Below, piece by piece: positions 39,701 to 52,238 of a stretch of 64,000 nt of DNA. How positions within the stretch are numbered: the stretch's first letter is position 1; each line of letters opens with the position of its first letter. Below the pieces are notes generated by a model. The model worked only from the letters and a program-made list of their open reading frames with translations, searched no databases and had not been told where the DNA came from. The position numbers were made by a program, and so were the translations under genes. Source of the stretch: Halichondria panicea (lineage: Eukaryota; Porifera; Demospongiae; Suberitida; Halichondriidae); assembly GCF_963675165.1 (NCBI RefSeq), contig NC_087377.1, positions 7,023,122-7,087,121 on the forward strand, written 5' to 3'.

Positions 39701-41334
39701 AAACCACCATGTCTTGATCACCCACTTCATTGATAAACAGCAGTGTCTGTGGCGCAAACAGGGTTTCATCTAGGATTAAAAGTTTTTGGGGGGAAGGTTT
39801 ACGCACGCCGCAAAATGTTTGGCTACTCTCACATGTGTTGATCACATCCTTATTACATACTAGTGCATCACAGTAGATCTATAGTTACATATTGCACATC
39901 AGACAGTACTAATGTGATGATGGCATTATTATACACACATTTTGGGGGAGAAGATGAGCATTTTGGGGGGGGAGGTTCACCCTAGCCCCCCCCCCCAATA
40001 GATGAAACCCTGGCAAAAAATAAACATGCCTGTGTCCACGGTAACAGCAGGTAATTGCACATGCGGATTAAGGAACACGCCCATTTTCAGAGAAAATTGC
40101 CAAGCCGGATAATCGAGGTTCTACTGTAACTACTACTCGAATAATACGACTTACTGATTAGCATGTCCTTGAATATGAGGCGCACGCCCATGATCGAAGT
40201 AAGTGTCACAGATATGTTGATTATTCGGTCAGTGGGAAGAGAGACATTTATCATTTGGGGGTCTTCGATGGTCATACTGATGGGTGCCAATATGTCAGAG
40301 GTCACTTGGTAGGAGGTGAAGTTGGTACAGTTTGGTACCTAAGAGGTGAGCTGAATAAGTGTGTCTTACAGTTAATACGTCTCTTACCATACCACCAAGA
40401 TGTACTATTTTCCTCGATACATTTCCTCCCTGACTGATGAGGGGAGCAACATTGTTATTATCTGTGGTAATTACCAACTTTAAAACACGTTTAATAAAAT
40501 TCACAGTACCTGTTACTTGTGTAAAGAGCCCAGTGACTGGTTCACTGGACCTTCCTTCCATTCCTGACTCACTAGTAATTGGAGTTACAGTGAAAGTGAA
40601 TATATCACAGACAGTGTGGTTCTTAAGTTGTTGATAATTAAACTGCACTTGATTTTGAATCCCATTTAGAGGAGGAAGTGCAACCATCTCATTGGTGACA
40701 AGAGGCACCAGGGAGATGTCCACACGATAGGCGAGGTTATTCATAGCGAAATTATTCATTATGGAGACGGTAATTTTGGTTTCACCATTCAACACCTCAA
40801 GCATTACACGCTCTGAGAAAATAAGCACAGTAACTCAAGGTATACTTTCTACAATACACGCTCTGAGAAAAAAGGCCTCATTGAAAGCAACTGTGTCAAG
40901 ATGTACGCTCTACAAATAATTGTACTACTCACCAACTATCAACGTTGCATTCCTTGACAAAGTTACACTACTCAGTGAAACTGCTACACACTGAATGACA
41001 CTGTAGTTGAACTGTGAGCTAGCTGGGATGGTCAGCACTGAGGGACGACCTGAAGTGCCTCCAGCTACTCTGATTTCAGGTGAAAAGGCAGGGTCTCTAG
41101 ACTCAACACCATTCATAAGCCAAGCATGAGCTAATGCTGCAGGAGACAGGCACTCAAACTCTGCCAATAATCCCTCGGCTTGTACCACTGACTCGGGCTC
41201 AATTGTAAACTGCTGGGCTGTGCATTGCATGTAAATATAGTGACAACAATACAGCTATATACCATACCTTCAATAACTGTGGTTGTAAGAAGCATCCCAA
41301 CTACAATGCACAAGATAGTTGTCTGATAGGCCAT
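31289..41334 (-). CDS. R2: 1000-aa Ig/FN3 receptor with ITIM-bearing cytoplasmic tail
   Basis: Seventeen exons: 41334-41268, 41217-40933, 40812-40510, 40461-40388, 40338-40155, 39020-38706, 38624-38310, 38258-38184, 37854-37761, 36720-36678, 36156-35707, 34350-33988, 33386-33254, 32947-32807, 32152-32093, 31538-31479 and 31329-31289 (TAA). They total 3003 nt, in frame throughout. Signal peptide at residues 1-22; Ig domain ~23-117 with cysteines in FECLSP and IQCVAV and W in AHAWLM; FN3-like ~118-218; three further beta-rich modules ~219-514 rich in N-glycosylation sites; PT-rich stalk to 539; transmembrane ~540-559 then KKGKR. The tail has 13 tyrosines, including VIYSEV (~878-883) and VIYVQV (~928-933), both fitting the ITIM pattern, PPAY (~644-647) and several YDV/YETI sites, plus ALPPRRPV modules. 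It is likely a plasma-membrane receptor recruiting SH2, WW and SH3 proteins. The ligand is unknown. Confidence 0.85.
37094..37393. mobile_element. Pogo/Tigger-like MITE in R2 intron 9
   Basis: Same ends and TA target duplication as 8,132-8,441, in inverse orientation, and of nearly the same length. It carries gcgcatgcgc near 37,231. Confidence 0.85.
37880..38111. mobile_element. Relic GGCGTATGAAGAGAAG-type MITE in R2 intron 8
   Basis: Degenerate inverted ends (aaaagaagagagggtatgcaac and ttgcatgccctttcttcttt) surround a shared inner palindrome of tttgaactctgc / gcagagttcaaa type. A (GA)n tract lies beside it. Confidence 0.6.
39047..39621. mobile_element. MITE with TACCGTAGAAACTGGATTAT ends in R2 intron 5
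   Basis: The terminal inverted repeats extend from taccgtagaaactggattat into tagcgcatgcgct on both sides. They bound 575 bp of non-coding DNA. Its right TA is the target of the adjoining pogo-like element. Confidence 0.8.
39622..40126. mobile_element. Pogo-like MITE with a nested CAGGGTTTCATCTA element
   Basis: The outer part matches the 300-bp pogo-like MITE with TA on both sides. At 39,759-40,012 a second element with cagggtttcatcta / tagatgaaaccctg ends and poly-G/poly-C inner arms is inserted. The same composite lies beside the R5 fragment (59,692-60,174). Confidence 0.85.
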
Positions 41335-42640
41335 AGTTGGCACTGACTCAATCCACGAGAGCTACAATAATAATAATCAATGATTCATGAATAGTACGTG
41401 TTGTAGGGTACCGTAAAAAGTCTAGTTAAAGGCGCCACAAAACTAGAACAGAGATAATTAATTATGCAAGCTTAGACGGCACTTCATTTAGAAGGGAGGC
41501 CACATTTAAATTACAAGATAAAATTATTTAGCTTGAAAGTTTAATAGGTGCACAATTAGAGGCAAAAAATTTAGACTGTTCAGTTCGGCACTGGAGTAGA
41601 CTACCGAATGTCAATAATCGTCAGCTAAAATTGCGTATAATGGACGAATAAAACGAGATTGATTCTAACTAACTGCACACACCAATAGGTGGCTATGGGA
41701 CTACTAACCAGCGAAAATTTGGGTGGGCCAAGCCAATTTCAGTCGGAGCTGTGATTACTAGAAAAAAACTGAAATTGACTTGGCCCACCCAAAGCTTCAC
41801 TCGCCGAACATCGAATGTTCGGCGAGCGTAATTTATTTCCGCTTTTGCCAGAACTATGCAGTTAGTTAGAATTTTGTTCGTGCATTATACGCACTTTTAG
41901 CTGACGACTATTGACATCTAACGAAATTCGGTAGTCTACTCTATAATCTCTATAATTAGACTTCACCCACAAATGAAGCTACCATGCCTACCTTACCTGC
42001 AGTGCAAAGCAACCACGAAAATATTATCCACGAAATGACTAAATATTGGCTCAACCACGAATGTACTGTAGTAGCACAGTATTGTAAAAATTGATGGTTA
42101 CCCTATTACTCGTATAGCGGGTAATTTTCGGGGGGGAAAACATTAATGAGACAATGTTTCTGTACGGTTTCTGTCGCCGAATCTGTTTAATAGTTGTGAA
42201 ACTAGTTGTGTTTGGTGTCTGTGATGGTTACTGGACCTAACCCTATCAGCACATAATAGCCATACAAGCTAGATCCAGACTTTCTCTGCTGTTGCAGGCT
42301 GTGAGTCTTTTGTTAACATAGCAGGCTAAGGGTAGCTGTCAGAATGCTATCAGATAGACTAGAAACCTTCAATCAAACTTCCTATCTATATACTTCCTTC
42401 AATCCACTTCCGTTCGTTGTTATGTCATTGTTTTACTGAGCATATACGATGTTATCCAAAGCCCCCAGACATAGCTCAGAGTCAGAGTCACTATACTTCC
42501 TATACTTAATTGATTATGTCTTCACTAGGGCCCACAGAGGAGGCTGCAACCATACCACCAGCAACACAGATCTCTACACTTCCTGTCTATTTCCGGCCAT
42601 TCCGTTGCCCGGAAGGAGGTCGGGAATCAAGCCTATCCAA
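41335..42640. other. Upstream region of R2
   Basis: No exon lies upstream of the R2 start. It contains the 346-bp palindromic element at 41,595-41,940 and a dispersed repeat (42,285-42,470) also present at 19,918-20,100. The R2 promoter must lie in the first few hundred bases but shows no clear TATA box. Confidence 0.5.
41595..41940. mobile_element. Palindromic MITE, AGTAGACTACCGAAT ends
   Basis: The inverted ends agtagactaccgaat and attcggtagtctact, each followed by a cgtcagctaaaa-type block, and a central tgggtgggccaagccaatttcag palindrome make a nested hairpin. Confidence 0.75.
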
Positions 42641-44738
42641 TTAACAGTCAGGAGGCCAAGGTCCAATTTCTACCTGATATAATTAAATATGCATTTATCA
42701 TTACATCATTAATAAATCGGTGCCAAAATGAGCGATTTAATAGCTGTCTGTTTAACCGTCTTTTCTGGATGACAGCGCCAAGAACTACAACTTTAAACAG
42801 TTTGAAGGATCGTATGGAAGTGTAATGCAATCGTTTCCAGCCAGTCAAGGTAAGAAGGCATGAAAATATGCCAACCTGAGTAGCACCCACTAAAATCAGT
42901 GTTGCCGTAGTATATGTTTTCTTACCGTGCAAAAAGTTGGTTCCCATTAATTTTATACCTTGGATTTAGATAGAGTAAGAGTAGGTCGATATATTCTGTA
43001 GCCTGTGATAGGATGCACAAAAAAAGTTATGATGAAACGAGTTTTTATGTCTGAACGGTCTGTCTCCATGTTCATATTTTATTTTATTTTCTTCTGCAAG
43101 TCTCTATCAGTGTCTCTGCTACAGAATTAAGGGCACACCATCATGAGAGAATGCACTGTATACTGCAACTCTCCTCTCTGTCTTCAGCCCCGCCCCCTTT
43201 TTTGTTTGTAAACAAAAAATATGTTAGCTCTGAACTGGCTTATTTATGACCTATTATTATTATTATAACATATTTAAAGGTTGCTTATTACAGTGTATTC
43301 CTTAATTGTTTCTTTTGCAGATTTCTTTAAAAACCAGACGGCTAGATCTATGAGGGTTTTGGCATGCTCTAGCTTCATAAATTTCTCAAAATTTGATGGG
43401 CTGCAAACGATGGGAATCAACTTTTTGCACGGCATGTTTAAAACCTCTAATTTTGTTATGAAACGGGGCTAGACGCAAAAATCCAGGAGAAACAGTTTGT
43501 TGACTAGTATCAATCTACTCTAGAAAGATCAGACAAGAGTTTAGGACAGGTTAGAACTTCTGAGCATTAGCAGTAAAGAAGATACATTTGTTCAAAGTGA
43601 GGATAGAAAAACGGAAGCAAAAACCGCAAGAGCAAGGCAGTGTCCGGAATTGCTTCTGCATGGTTTTTAATTAAAACGGTCCTTGGCCCCCCCTGACTGT
43701 TAAGCATAATGACCTAACCTATTATGCACCAAATTATGCCAGTAATTTGCCAGGGCCTACCGCAGGGGGGTAGGCAGGGGAGGTGCTTTGGGTGCTTGAG
43801 CACCCCCCCTACCTGACTCTACTTAAAGCTTACTTGAAGATACAGTTGAGCTCAGCACTCCAGATTTAGCTTTGTTAGCTGCATACTGAACTAGCTATTC
43901 TAGCTATTCACCTAAGAGAGTTAGTAGCTGGACTCTGCCGTTAGGAAAGATATAAACTTATTATTGATTTGCATGCTGGTTTTGCAAACTGCATGGAAGG
44001 TCACAGAGGGTTCAGCTATTCACTTCCTGCATGCATGGGTGGAGCTCAATATAATAATTAACGTTCAGCTAACTTCTGAGAGCTAGCTAGCTGCCTTGTA
44101 CATGCAGTGCATAGAGGACTGTACTCATCATCAGACACATCCAAGTGCCTCGAGAGACTTGCCAATACTGACCTCCAGATGTATATGCCCCTTCAGGCTT
44201 GCACAGTTGTACAGTTGTACAGTTGCAGCCCCTTGTTTCTTTGTTTCTTTTATGCATATTATAATGTCATCCTGTGCATGAGTCTGTGCCTGTAAGGCTC
44301 CCGATTGAGATGGACAAAGGAGCCTGCAAAGGAGGCTTTGCTAAGTATTTTATTTGTATGTAGGCTTCTCTATGCATTGGGCCACGCCCAACTATGCAGA
44401 TGACGTCACTAATAAGAGGTGTGGTTTCCGGTCAACCAAATTTCGGAAAGCACCCCCTTCTCCAAAATCCTGGCTAAGCCCTAGCTGGGCGTAGCCCGGC
44501 ACCCGTTCCTAACGGGTGGCCGGGGGACATCATCCATGTCCAACGGGGACATGCTTATATAGGATGTGTACTGCTGCACTGAGGAGTGCAGCCCAATCAG
44601 ATTGCAGTATTTCTAAGATAACGATATTCATAACCGGACGTGCAGTTTATAATTTTATTCATAAACAAACAGAGCAGCATTCTGCGGTTTATAATTTTAT
44701 TCATGATGCGTACAGAGCAGTATTGCATAACACAGCAG
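42641..44738. other. Gene-poor region with scattered short repeats
   Basis: An inverted word pair, ccgtgcaaaaagttggttcccat at about 42,927 and its near-complement at about 43,411, and GC-rich words near 43,740-43,830 and 44,490-44,530 are the only structures seen. No convincing exon. Confidence 0.45.
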
Positions 44739-46893
44739 TACAAGTTCTACATAAGCGTGTCCCCGGCCACCCGTTACGCCCCTGCTACCTTTACCTGCAG
44801 TGCAAGCTCCAACCACGAAAATATTACCCACGAAATGTCTCAATATTGTTGAACCACGAATAATTATTTTATCCCCCAAAAATTACCCGCTATACGCTAT
44901 ACGGTATGCTTCAACCAATAAAACCGCGAATATTTCATGTATTTTGCCCCACAAAGATTACCCGACCAGCTATACGGCGTACAGCCGCATAATAGCCGGC
45001 CGATCAGAGTATTTAAGCATAGATAAAAGAGACAAATGGATAGGAAACACTTAGCGCATCGAAAAGTATCCGCGTTTCCCCCAGGATTCATTCGAGGCCG
45101 CCTACTGTACATGGAAAAAAAATGGCCAAAAACACAAAAAAGAGACAAATGATTGTCTTACTGTCAGTGTGAGAACCCTGCTGCTGAACTTTTACTTCTG
45201 TTTAATACTTGAGGCTATATGACACACAGTACACTACTTATATAGATTGTTCTAGCTGTATTATAGGTGTTATTGGTACAAGAAACATCCTAAGTAGTGA
45301 AAGCAATGTTTCTGTACCTCTAGCTACTTCTTAGCAATCCCAAAAAAGTTTCTGTTATTTCCAAATGATACCTAGTATAAAGGGACATTAAATTGAAGTG
45401 GTAGGGAGACTTGGAAAGGTCTAAATTTTTCAAAACAGCCATAGAAGTAGTTTTCCTGGGGGTTTCAGCGAAACACGGCTGTATAGTATAGTACTACCTT
45501 AATACAGCTCACCTCTGTTATGAATTCTTTTTTTCTTGAGGCTTTCAGACAAGGGGAGTAAGTATCTTGGCTAGCATAGCTAATGTGTACGTGTAAATAG
45601 AGTCTTCATACACCCGTCCTGATATGTAGTTTAATTAAGGACCAGAGGAGGTACGACATAGGTTGACCTTTTTGCTAATGAGTTACTCCCGTATTGCATT
45701 CCTGCAGCATGACAGGATGTCACGCCCACATTTACCTAGAGAAGGGTGTGGCGATGTGTCATAATTTATCACCAAGTTTCACGGAGGAATTTGAGTGTAC
45801 GGAGAAAGAAGAGAGTATACGGAAGCACAACACCAAAACTTGCTCTCCTAGCTAGCTAAAAGACTACCAACGATCATAGTACTCTACAGTAGTTATAAAT
45901 AATAAAAAAAAGTGATCAATTTCACCATTTCTATGTACAGCACATTGTATGGCAGCCAAGACAGGTAATGAGCATGCTGACTATAAAATAATCCCTTTGT
46001 AGTTTTAGCCACGCCCTATAACGCGGAGTGTTTCACGCAAACATTTTCGTTTCCAATCCCCTTCCTTTTCAATCTATGTTTAAACGCCCATGGTAAACTC
46101 TGTCTTAGAATTCATAACAGAGGTGAGCTGTATTAAGGTAGTACTATACTATACAGCCGTGTTTCGCTGAAACCCCCAGGAAAACTACTTCTATGGCTGT
46201 TTTGAAAAATTTAGACCTTTCCAAGTCTCCCTACCATTTCAATTTAATGTCCCTTTATACTAGGTATCATTTGGAAATAACAGAAACTTTTTTGGGATTG
46301 CTAAGAAGTAGCTAGAGGTACAGAAACATTGCTTTCACTACTTAGGATGTTTCTTGTACCAATAACACCTATAATACAGCTAGAACAATCTATATAAGTA
46401 GTGTACTGTGTGTCATATAGCCTCAAGTATTAAACAGAAGTAAAAGTTCAGCAGCAGGGTTCTCACACTGACAGTAAGAATCATTTGTCTCTTTTTTGTG
46501 TTTTTGGCCATTTTTTTCCATGTACAGTAGGCGGCCTCGAATGAATCCTGGGGGAAACGCGGATACTTTTCGATGCGCTAAGTGTTTCCTATCCATTTGT
46601 CTCTTTTATCTATGCTTAAATACTCTGATCGGCCGGCTATTATGCGGCTGTACGCCGTATAGCTGGTCGGGTAATCTTTGTGGGGCAAAATACATGAAAT
46701 ATTCGCGGTTTTATTGGTTGAAGCATACCGTATAGCGTATAGCGGGTAATTTTTGGGGGATAAAATAATTATTCGTGGTTCAACAATATTGAGACATTTC
46801 GTGGGTAATATTTTCGTGGTTGGAGCTTGTACTGCAGGTAAAGGTAGCAGGGGCGTAACGGGTGGCCGGGGACACGCTTATGTAGAACTTGTA
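44739..46893. repeat. Large near-perfect inverted repeat, arms ~788 bp
   Basis: The left arm (44,739-45,527) and right arm (46,107-46,893) are inverted copies differing by a few substitutions and short indels, for example gattgtctt against gattctt and one substitution near the outer end. The 580-bp spacer contains a truncated GATTGGAAAC-family end (about 45,930-46,085). The arms contain TACCGTATAGCGGG-type relics. A 79-aa frame appears in both arms with no family signal. Confidence 0.9.
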
Positions 46894-47226
46894 TAGTGCA
46901 TGCAGAGCTAACTACTATAAGTAGCAACACTCAGTCACCATGGGCAAGTTTTTCTATGCACTCTTCTCAAAAGGCTGCGATGCATGTCATTGCAAGTAAG
47001 CAACACTTAGCATAACTCGAGAACGAATTGCAAATACACTAATTAAATCCAAGAAAACATGACTAGAAGGCCTATAGAAACCCTTACTTGCACTTCATTG
47101 ATCCTTGAGCAGCTGTAGCGGCTATAGTCTACACATAAACACACTACCGTATACCCGTAATACCTCGCTTGAATGCGCATGCGCACCAAGACATAATTAT
47201 TATATGCGATTGCATTTATTATATGC

Positions 47227-48004
47227 ATAGATTGAAAAGGAAGGGGATTGGAAACGACCATGCAGGCCTCCCTGTGTAAATGGTTGAAACACTCCGCGTT
47301 ATGATTTCGTGCTCGCGATTATTTTTGTTTTGACCGTACTCTGGTTGTATTTCAACTGTTTCTAGCTCTCCTATCCACTAGCGATCACTCAGAGGCTGGG
47401 AGGTTACTCTAGAGAAGTAAGTTTACACCACTGACACGCTCTAATTTGTCTAAGTCAGCTGTCTTTACTCTGTTTTTAGTTTTTGTTGAGTATAGCTTGA
47501 ATTACTCCATGTTAACTTTTTTGTTTCCCTGCTGCATGCGAAGCCTAAACAGCAAAAGACATTGCTTAACTTGGTTATTGTGTATCTAAGTACTATATAG
47601 AATGGTTTCATGCCATGGATAAGCTTTACTGTTCATAACCGTTTGCAGTATAGTCCTTCAAACTGCTTTAGTATACTTTTAGACACACCACGGGCCTTGA
47701 CCTATCACGACTTCATAGTAAGGGCTATTCCTTCTTTTATAGCATTTATTTGTTTAGTGATAGTGGTTGCGTTGCTTAGTCGACCTTTTAGAGCTATATT
47801 CTCTTTACTTTTTAGAATATTCAACACTAAAAGTGATCAATTTCACCATTTCTATGTACAACACATTGTATGGCAGCCAAGACAGGTATATATAATGAGC
47901 ATGCTGACTATAAAATAATCCCTTTGTAGTTTTAGCCACGTCCTATAACGCGGAGTGTTTCACACAAAAATTTTCGTTTCCAATCCCCTTCCTTTTCAAT
48001 CTAT
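47227..48004. mobile_element. Intact ~778-bp GATTGGAAAC-family MITE
   Basis: The ends are atagattgaaaaggaaggggattggaaac and its complement, both followed by ataacgcggagtgtttca-like subterminal blocks in inverse orientation. It has no transposase frame. It is the empty-site reference for the nested insertion at 55,457-56,543. Confidence 0.8.
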
Positions 48005-48007
48005 ATG

Positions 48008-48545
48008 TTATATGCGACTGCTGCATATAATTATTATAATTATGGGACTGCTGCATTTATTATATGACGCTGCTGCATTTATTATATGAGGCTGCTGCAT
48101 ATATTATATGAGGCTGCTGCATTTATTATATGCGACTGCTGCATATATTACATGAGGCTGCTACATTTATTATATGCGACTGCTGCATTTATTATATGCG
48201 ACTGCTACATAAATTATATGGGACTGCTGCATTTATTATATGAGGCTGCTGCAATTATGACGCTGCTGCATTTATTATACGCGACTGCTAAATATATTAT
48301 ATGGGACTGCTGCATTTATTATATGAGGCTGCTGCATTTATTATATGACGCTGCTGCATTTATTATATGCGACTGCTACATAATATATTATATGGGACTG
48401 CTGCATTTATTATATGCAACTGCTGCATATATTATATGGGACTGCTGCATTTATTATTATGACGCTGCTGCATTTATTATATGACGCTGCTGCATTTATT
48501 ATATGCAACTGCTTGCATATATTATATACGACTGCTGCATTTATA
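48008..48545. repeat. Minisatellite, ~20-21 bp unit
   Basis: About 25 tandem copies of a ctgctgcatttattatatg unit, with the variants cgactgctgc, aggctgctgc, gacgctgctgc and gggactgctgc. It abuts a foldback-element terminus at about 48,648-48,669. The frame through it is a repeat artefact. Confidence 0.9.
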
Positions 48546-49174
48546 TATATCAGGTACATATACAAATTTGTACTATGGTTGCACCAAAGATCAAAGGCTT
48601 CAGTTGTAGTTTATACTACTTATACAACCTGTCTGACCGTATTAATTTTGACACAAATGGCACCCCATAATAGCTGGCCGATCAGACGACAATTTATATA
48701 GTATAACATGAATTTAAGGCATAGTTAGAGTACTGCCGCTCACCTCCGTTATAAATTCTGTTTTTCTTGAGGCGCTTGCAGACAGTATCTTAGTATAATA
48801 TTATGACTGAAAGATCTTGCTAGTATCGAATTCCTAAGCTTTGTGCCCACGGCATCTATTTTTTGCACACGGCACTATCTTACGTACATAATTATGGAAT
48901 ATAGCGCCATACTCAGTGCTACATGTACAAGTTGCCTCATGAATATAATTACTAGGGATACACTGGAGTGCAACCTCCCTACGCACTATTAGCCTCGAAT
49001 CCAAGGCCTATTTAATTGTCTTGGGATCGAGGCTAATTCATAGGTAAGGCTTTGAGTAATAATTGTTGAAACAGCACATGGGATAAAGGAAGAGACACTT
49101 GTAGCTACATGGTATTGATTGTATGTAATATCGAACGGTTTAGCTTTCAGGAGGGAAGTAGTAGTTTGCTGATC

Positions 49175-49498
49175 TTATTCGACAATGGCTTTGATTAAAT
49201 CGTTGTAAACAACAACCGTAACAAACGTGGTATCTGGCCCTTCCAAGTCCAGTTTAGCCATCTGATTAAAAGGGCAACGAGACAGTAGGAATGTTGCACC
49301 ACATTTTGAGCATTCGACGATGTCATCTTCAACGACTTTAACTTTACCTTTACAGTAAGTGCAAGCATTGAACTTTTCGAACTTCTTGACAGCAATGACG
49401 GTAGCACCCATGAGTGAAAGTTCATTAGATTCGGTTAGACATTCGTCAACATCGTCAATGTTGTCAAGTTTAGTTACGGACGAACCATTTGCTGGCAT
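49175..49498 (-). CDS. 107-aa OB-fold/zinc-ribbon protein resembling RPA large-subunit C-terminus
   Basis: A single-exon frame starts at ATG 49,498 (MPANGSSVTKLDNIDD) and ends at TAA 49,175. The middle has CTYC, then CSKC 13 residues on, followed by LSRC and a beta-rich end with KLDLEG and FVTVVVYNDL. This is the zinc-ribbon-in-OB-fold arrangement of replication protein A domain C and its relatives. It is much shorter than RPA70, so it could be a stand-alone nucleic-acid-binding protein, one exon of a larger gene, or a leftover of an element that carried an RPA-like gene, as some Helitrons do. No partner gene was recognised nearby. Confidence 0.6.
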   Translation of the reverse strand: MPANGSSVTKLDNIDDVDECLTESNELSLMGATVIAVKKFEKFNACTYCKGKVKVVEDDIVECSKCGATFLLSRCPFNQMAKLDLEGPDTTFVTVVVYNDLIKAIVE

Positions 49499-50931
49499 GG
49501 AAACAGAATACTCGCCACGAAATACACAGATTTTTCACACTAAACAGAAATCGGTCTGAGGTATAATGGGAACCATGGAAGGTACCAAGCACAATTTTAT
49601 ATTATATAGAGAGCAATCTACTGCAAGCACTTTTGACTTGTCTATATTTATTGTGCGTGGTATATATAAATTGTGCGATTTGTACAATTTTTAATCTACT
49701 GGAGAGGCACTTTACTATGTTGTACTGTACGTGGTATATAACAGACTTACTAAGAAAAGTAATCTCAGCACAAGCACTGATATTTGGTTTCATGTTCAGA
49801 TTGCAGAAAAGAATAGATCTAGGTAATGATCGAAATGTCACGAATCGTCAATTTAAGAAGCATTGTCTAGCTTATGAGCAGAACGCTTGAAAAAAGGCCT
49901 TCTGAGCTGTAGAATGGAGCTGAAGTGTCCTCAGTACAGTGGCTAACGCGTCCTCCAACTTTGAAGTCAAACCGTTACGGTCTGCAGCAACCAGAGCCAC
50001 TAGTTCCATTGAGTCCTACGTTGTCCTTTTTTTTTTTCTTTTTCTTCGCCAAAATCTCAACGTGACCCGATTATAGCCTCGCTTCGCTCGGAATTAACAT
50101 CACAGGTGACCTGTCACTGAAAAAATGGTCCGGGGACTGAAATTTTCAGAAAAAATTGGTCCCCCCCTGAAATAATCATCGGCTAGACAAAAAGACGTCT
50201 CTGGACCAGGAGCGTATGTAGGGCAACCTAGGGTCCGACATACAGATACGCACATACCCATGTACAGGGATGCGTAACAATCGCAAGATATCTCGAAATT
50301 CTAATAAGAGCGCACCTTGTGTTTGCAGCATCTGTGTGGAGAGCCTTTAAATTATTACACATCCCAGAGGACCTTCACAAAGCATAGACGGATTTCATTT
50401 GTAAGCTCCAGGGCTTACAGATGAAATCCCTATGCGCTCTTAGTAGAATAGCGTGGGTGTGCTCTTATTAGAGACACATACCTTTACCAAACACTTTTGG
50501 ACCTCGCCGTGGGCGGTAAAGGAAGGCGGTCACTTGTTTACCGCTCGCGGCTAAATGGAGCGGTGACCCTTTACCGCGGGCGGTAAATGGTTTACCGCTC
50601 GCGGTATTAGTTGGTGGCAAGCGGAGGCGGGTGACCCCTATATCGGCCACCGTAGTTTTCAACTGTTTCAAAAGAAAGATCTATTAACGATTGACAGTTT
50701 TACAGCTTGACAAAATAATGTTACTACTACTACTACATATAATGTCCGGGAATAGATACAGACGGTACGGGTGCATGGTTTATAGTTTATGGATGGTTAA
50801 CAGTTACGTCTTAGTTCAAGACTGGTTTAGCACTGCACTGCATACAGTGCCAAACAGCTGATTTTTTGAGAAAAGCGGCAGGAACGTTCACACGCCGACA
50901 AGTTTACTGGAACGCTACCATGACAACCCCA
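49499..50931. other. Spacer with GC-rich palindromic block
   Basis: No gene was recognised. At about 50,495-50,650 a locally GC-rich block repeats ggcggtaaa and accgctcgcgg words in both orientations, able to form hairpins, in otherwise AT-rich DNA. A poly-T tract lies near 50,029-50,043. Confidence 0.5.
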
Positions 50932-52238
50932 AAGTGCATTCATTATATAAACATTCATGTTCAGTTTGGACAACTATAGAATAGTCAAACTAAAAACATC
51001 ACAACAGCTTTATTAAACTGTGACTAAAAAAGGAATCATGACAGATTTTGAAAGTGGCTAAATGGAAAAAACAAGCCATACATTTATGTGATCATATTTA
51101 TAACTACATGTATAATTATGCATTAACTCCTACACACTATTAGATGGGATGCAGTCGAAGGGTATGTAACTAGAGCCTCAAATCAATCGTTCACAACCTT
51201 TTGTATGAGGTCATTCCTGTATCACACTTGTATTGCATTGTGCATTGTGCTGACGTGGAAACAAAACCATTAACTAAAAATGTTAGCTTTTAGTACTCAT
51301 CCTTGTGTCAACAAAGTGCATGCATTCCCATTTGAGTACATGTATCATTTTTATATGAGAAAATAAGCATGGACACCTCTTAAAAGGACTACCTCCTTTT
51401 AAGGCAGCACTCGATCAGTAAAGTAACACATTATTCACATGCAGGTATATGCAAATGCACCAAAGTAGTGAAATGCTGGAGTGAGGTTGCACAGTGCATA
51501 TATGCATGATGAATTAAATGAAATTCTGTCTTGTAGCCTCTTCAAACTGTATAATAGGCCTAGTACACATTATTATTGACATCACTACCGGAGGGGTATA
51601 CCTTTGATAGCAAATAATTATAGTATACTCTTCTATTATTAAGATGAAAATTGTGTATGTGTTTCAGTTGTCCATTCTGGTGAAGTACATACAATGCACA
51701 ATACATGCATGTAGATCAACCATGCACATTTGATCATACACGTTACTAATTACAGGGCCAATTAACAATTAATGGTATTTCACATGCAAAGCTATTGGTG
51801 GGTGTGATTTCCTGGCATATTGAAACGCAAATACTAAAAGTTAAACCCATGAAAATTTCTGCTGAGGGCTCTGTAGCCATGCAAATAGTGAAAGTGTGCA
51901 CCCGCGGAAAATTTCCTGCTATACAAATGTGTGGGATAAAAATAAATGGGTAAATCTGTCAGTTAATGTTAACATAATTTGCACGACTTGCTTTTCCCTG
52001 AGGAAACACATCCTCGTACTCACGAACTGGCTCAATGCTCTCATATATACTCTCCCTCTGTTGTTGCTGGGGCTTGTGAGTCATCGATCGTTTGTCCCCG
52101 TAGTTTCTTTGTCTGCTCATAAGCAATGTTCCTCCTCAGTACTGAAGCATAAGCTTCGTTAGGCTGCTCAATTCCTGCAAATGTTGATGACCAATCCACT
52201 CTTCTATCTGACTCCGGAACCTCAACTGTGTTGAGAAG
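50932..52238. repeat. Segmental duplication copy of 170-2,407
   Basis: A direct, shorter copy of the R1 downstream flank, ending in an R1-like tail exon. Several blocks of the first copy are missing, including most of the region of the MITEs at 1,149-1,960. Confidence 0.85.

Noticed and set aside
46496-46735. 79-codon frame repeated in inverse at 45,148-44,897
   Set aside because: It is present only because the two arms of the inverted repeat are near-identical; no family signal was seen.
48086-48701. Open frames of repeated CCIYYM-type residues
   Set aside because: A ~21-bp unit with no stop in one frame creates them; they are minisatellite artefacts.
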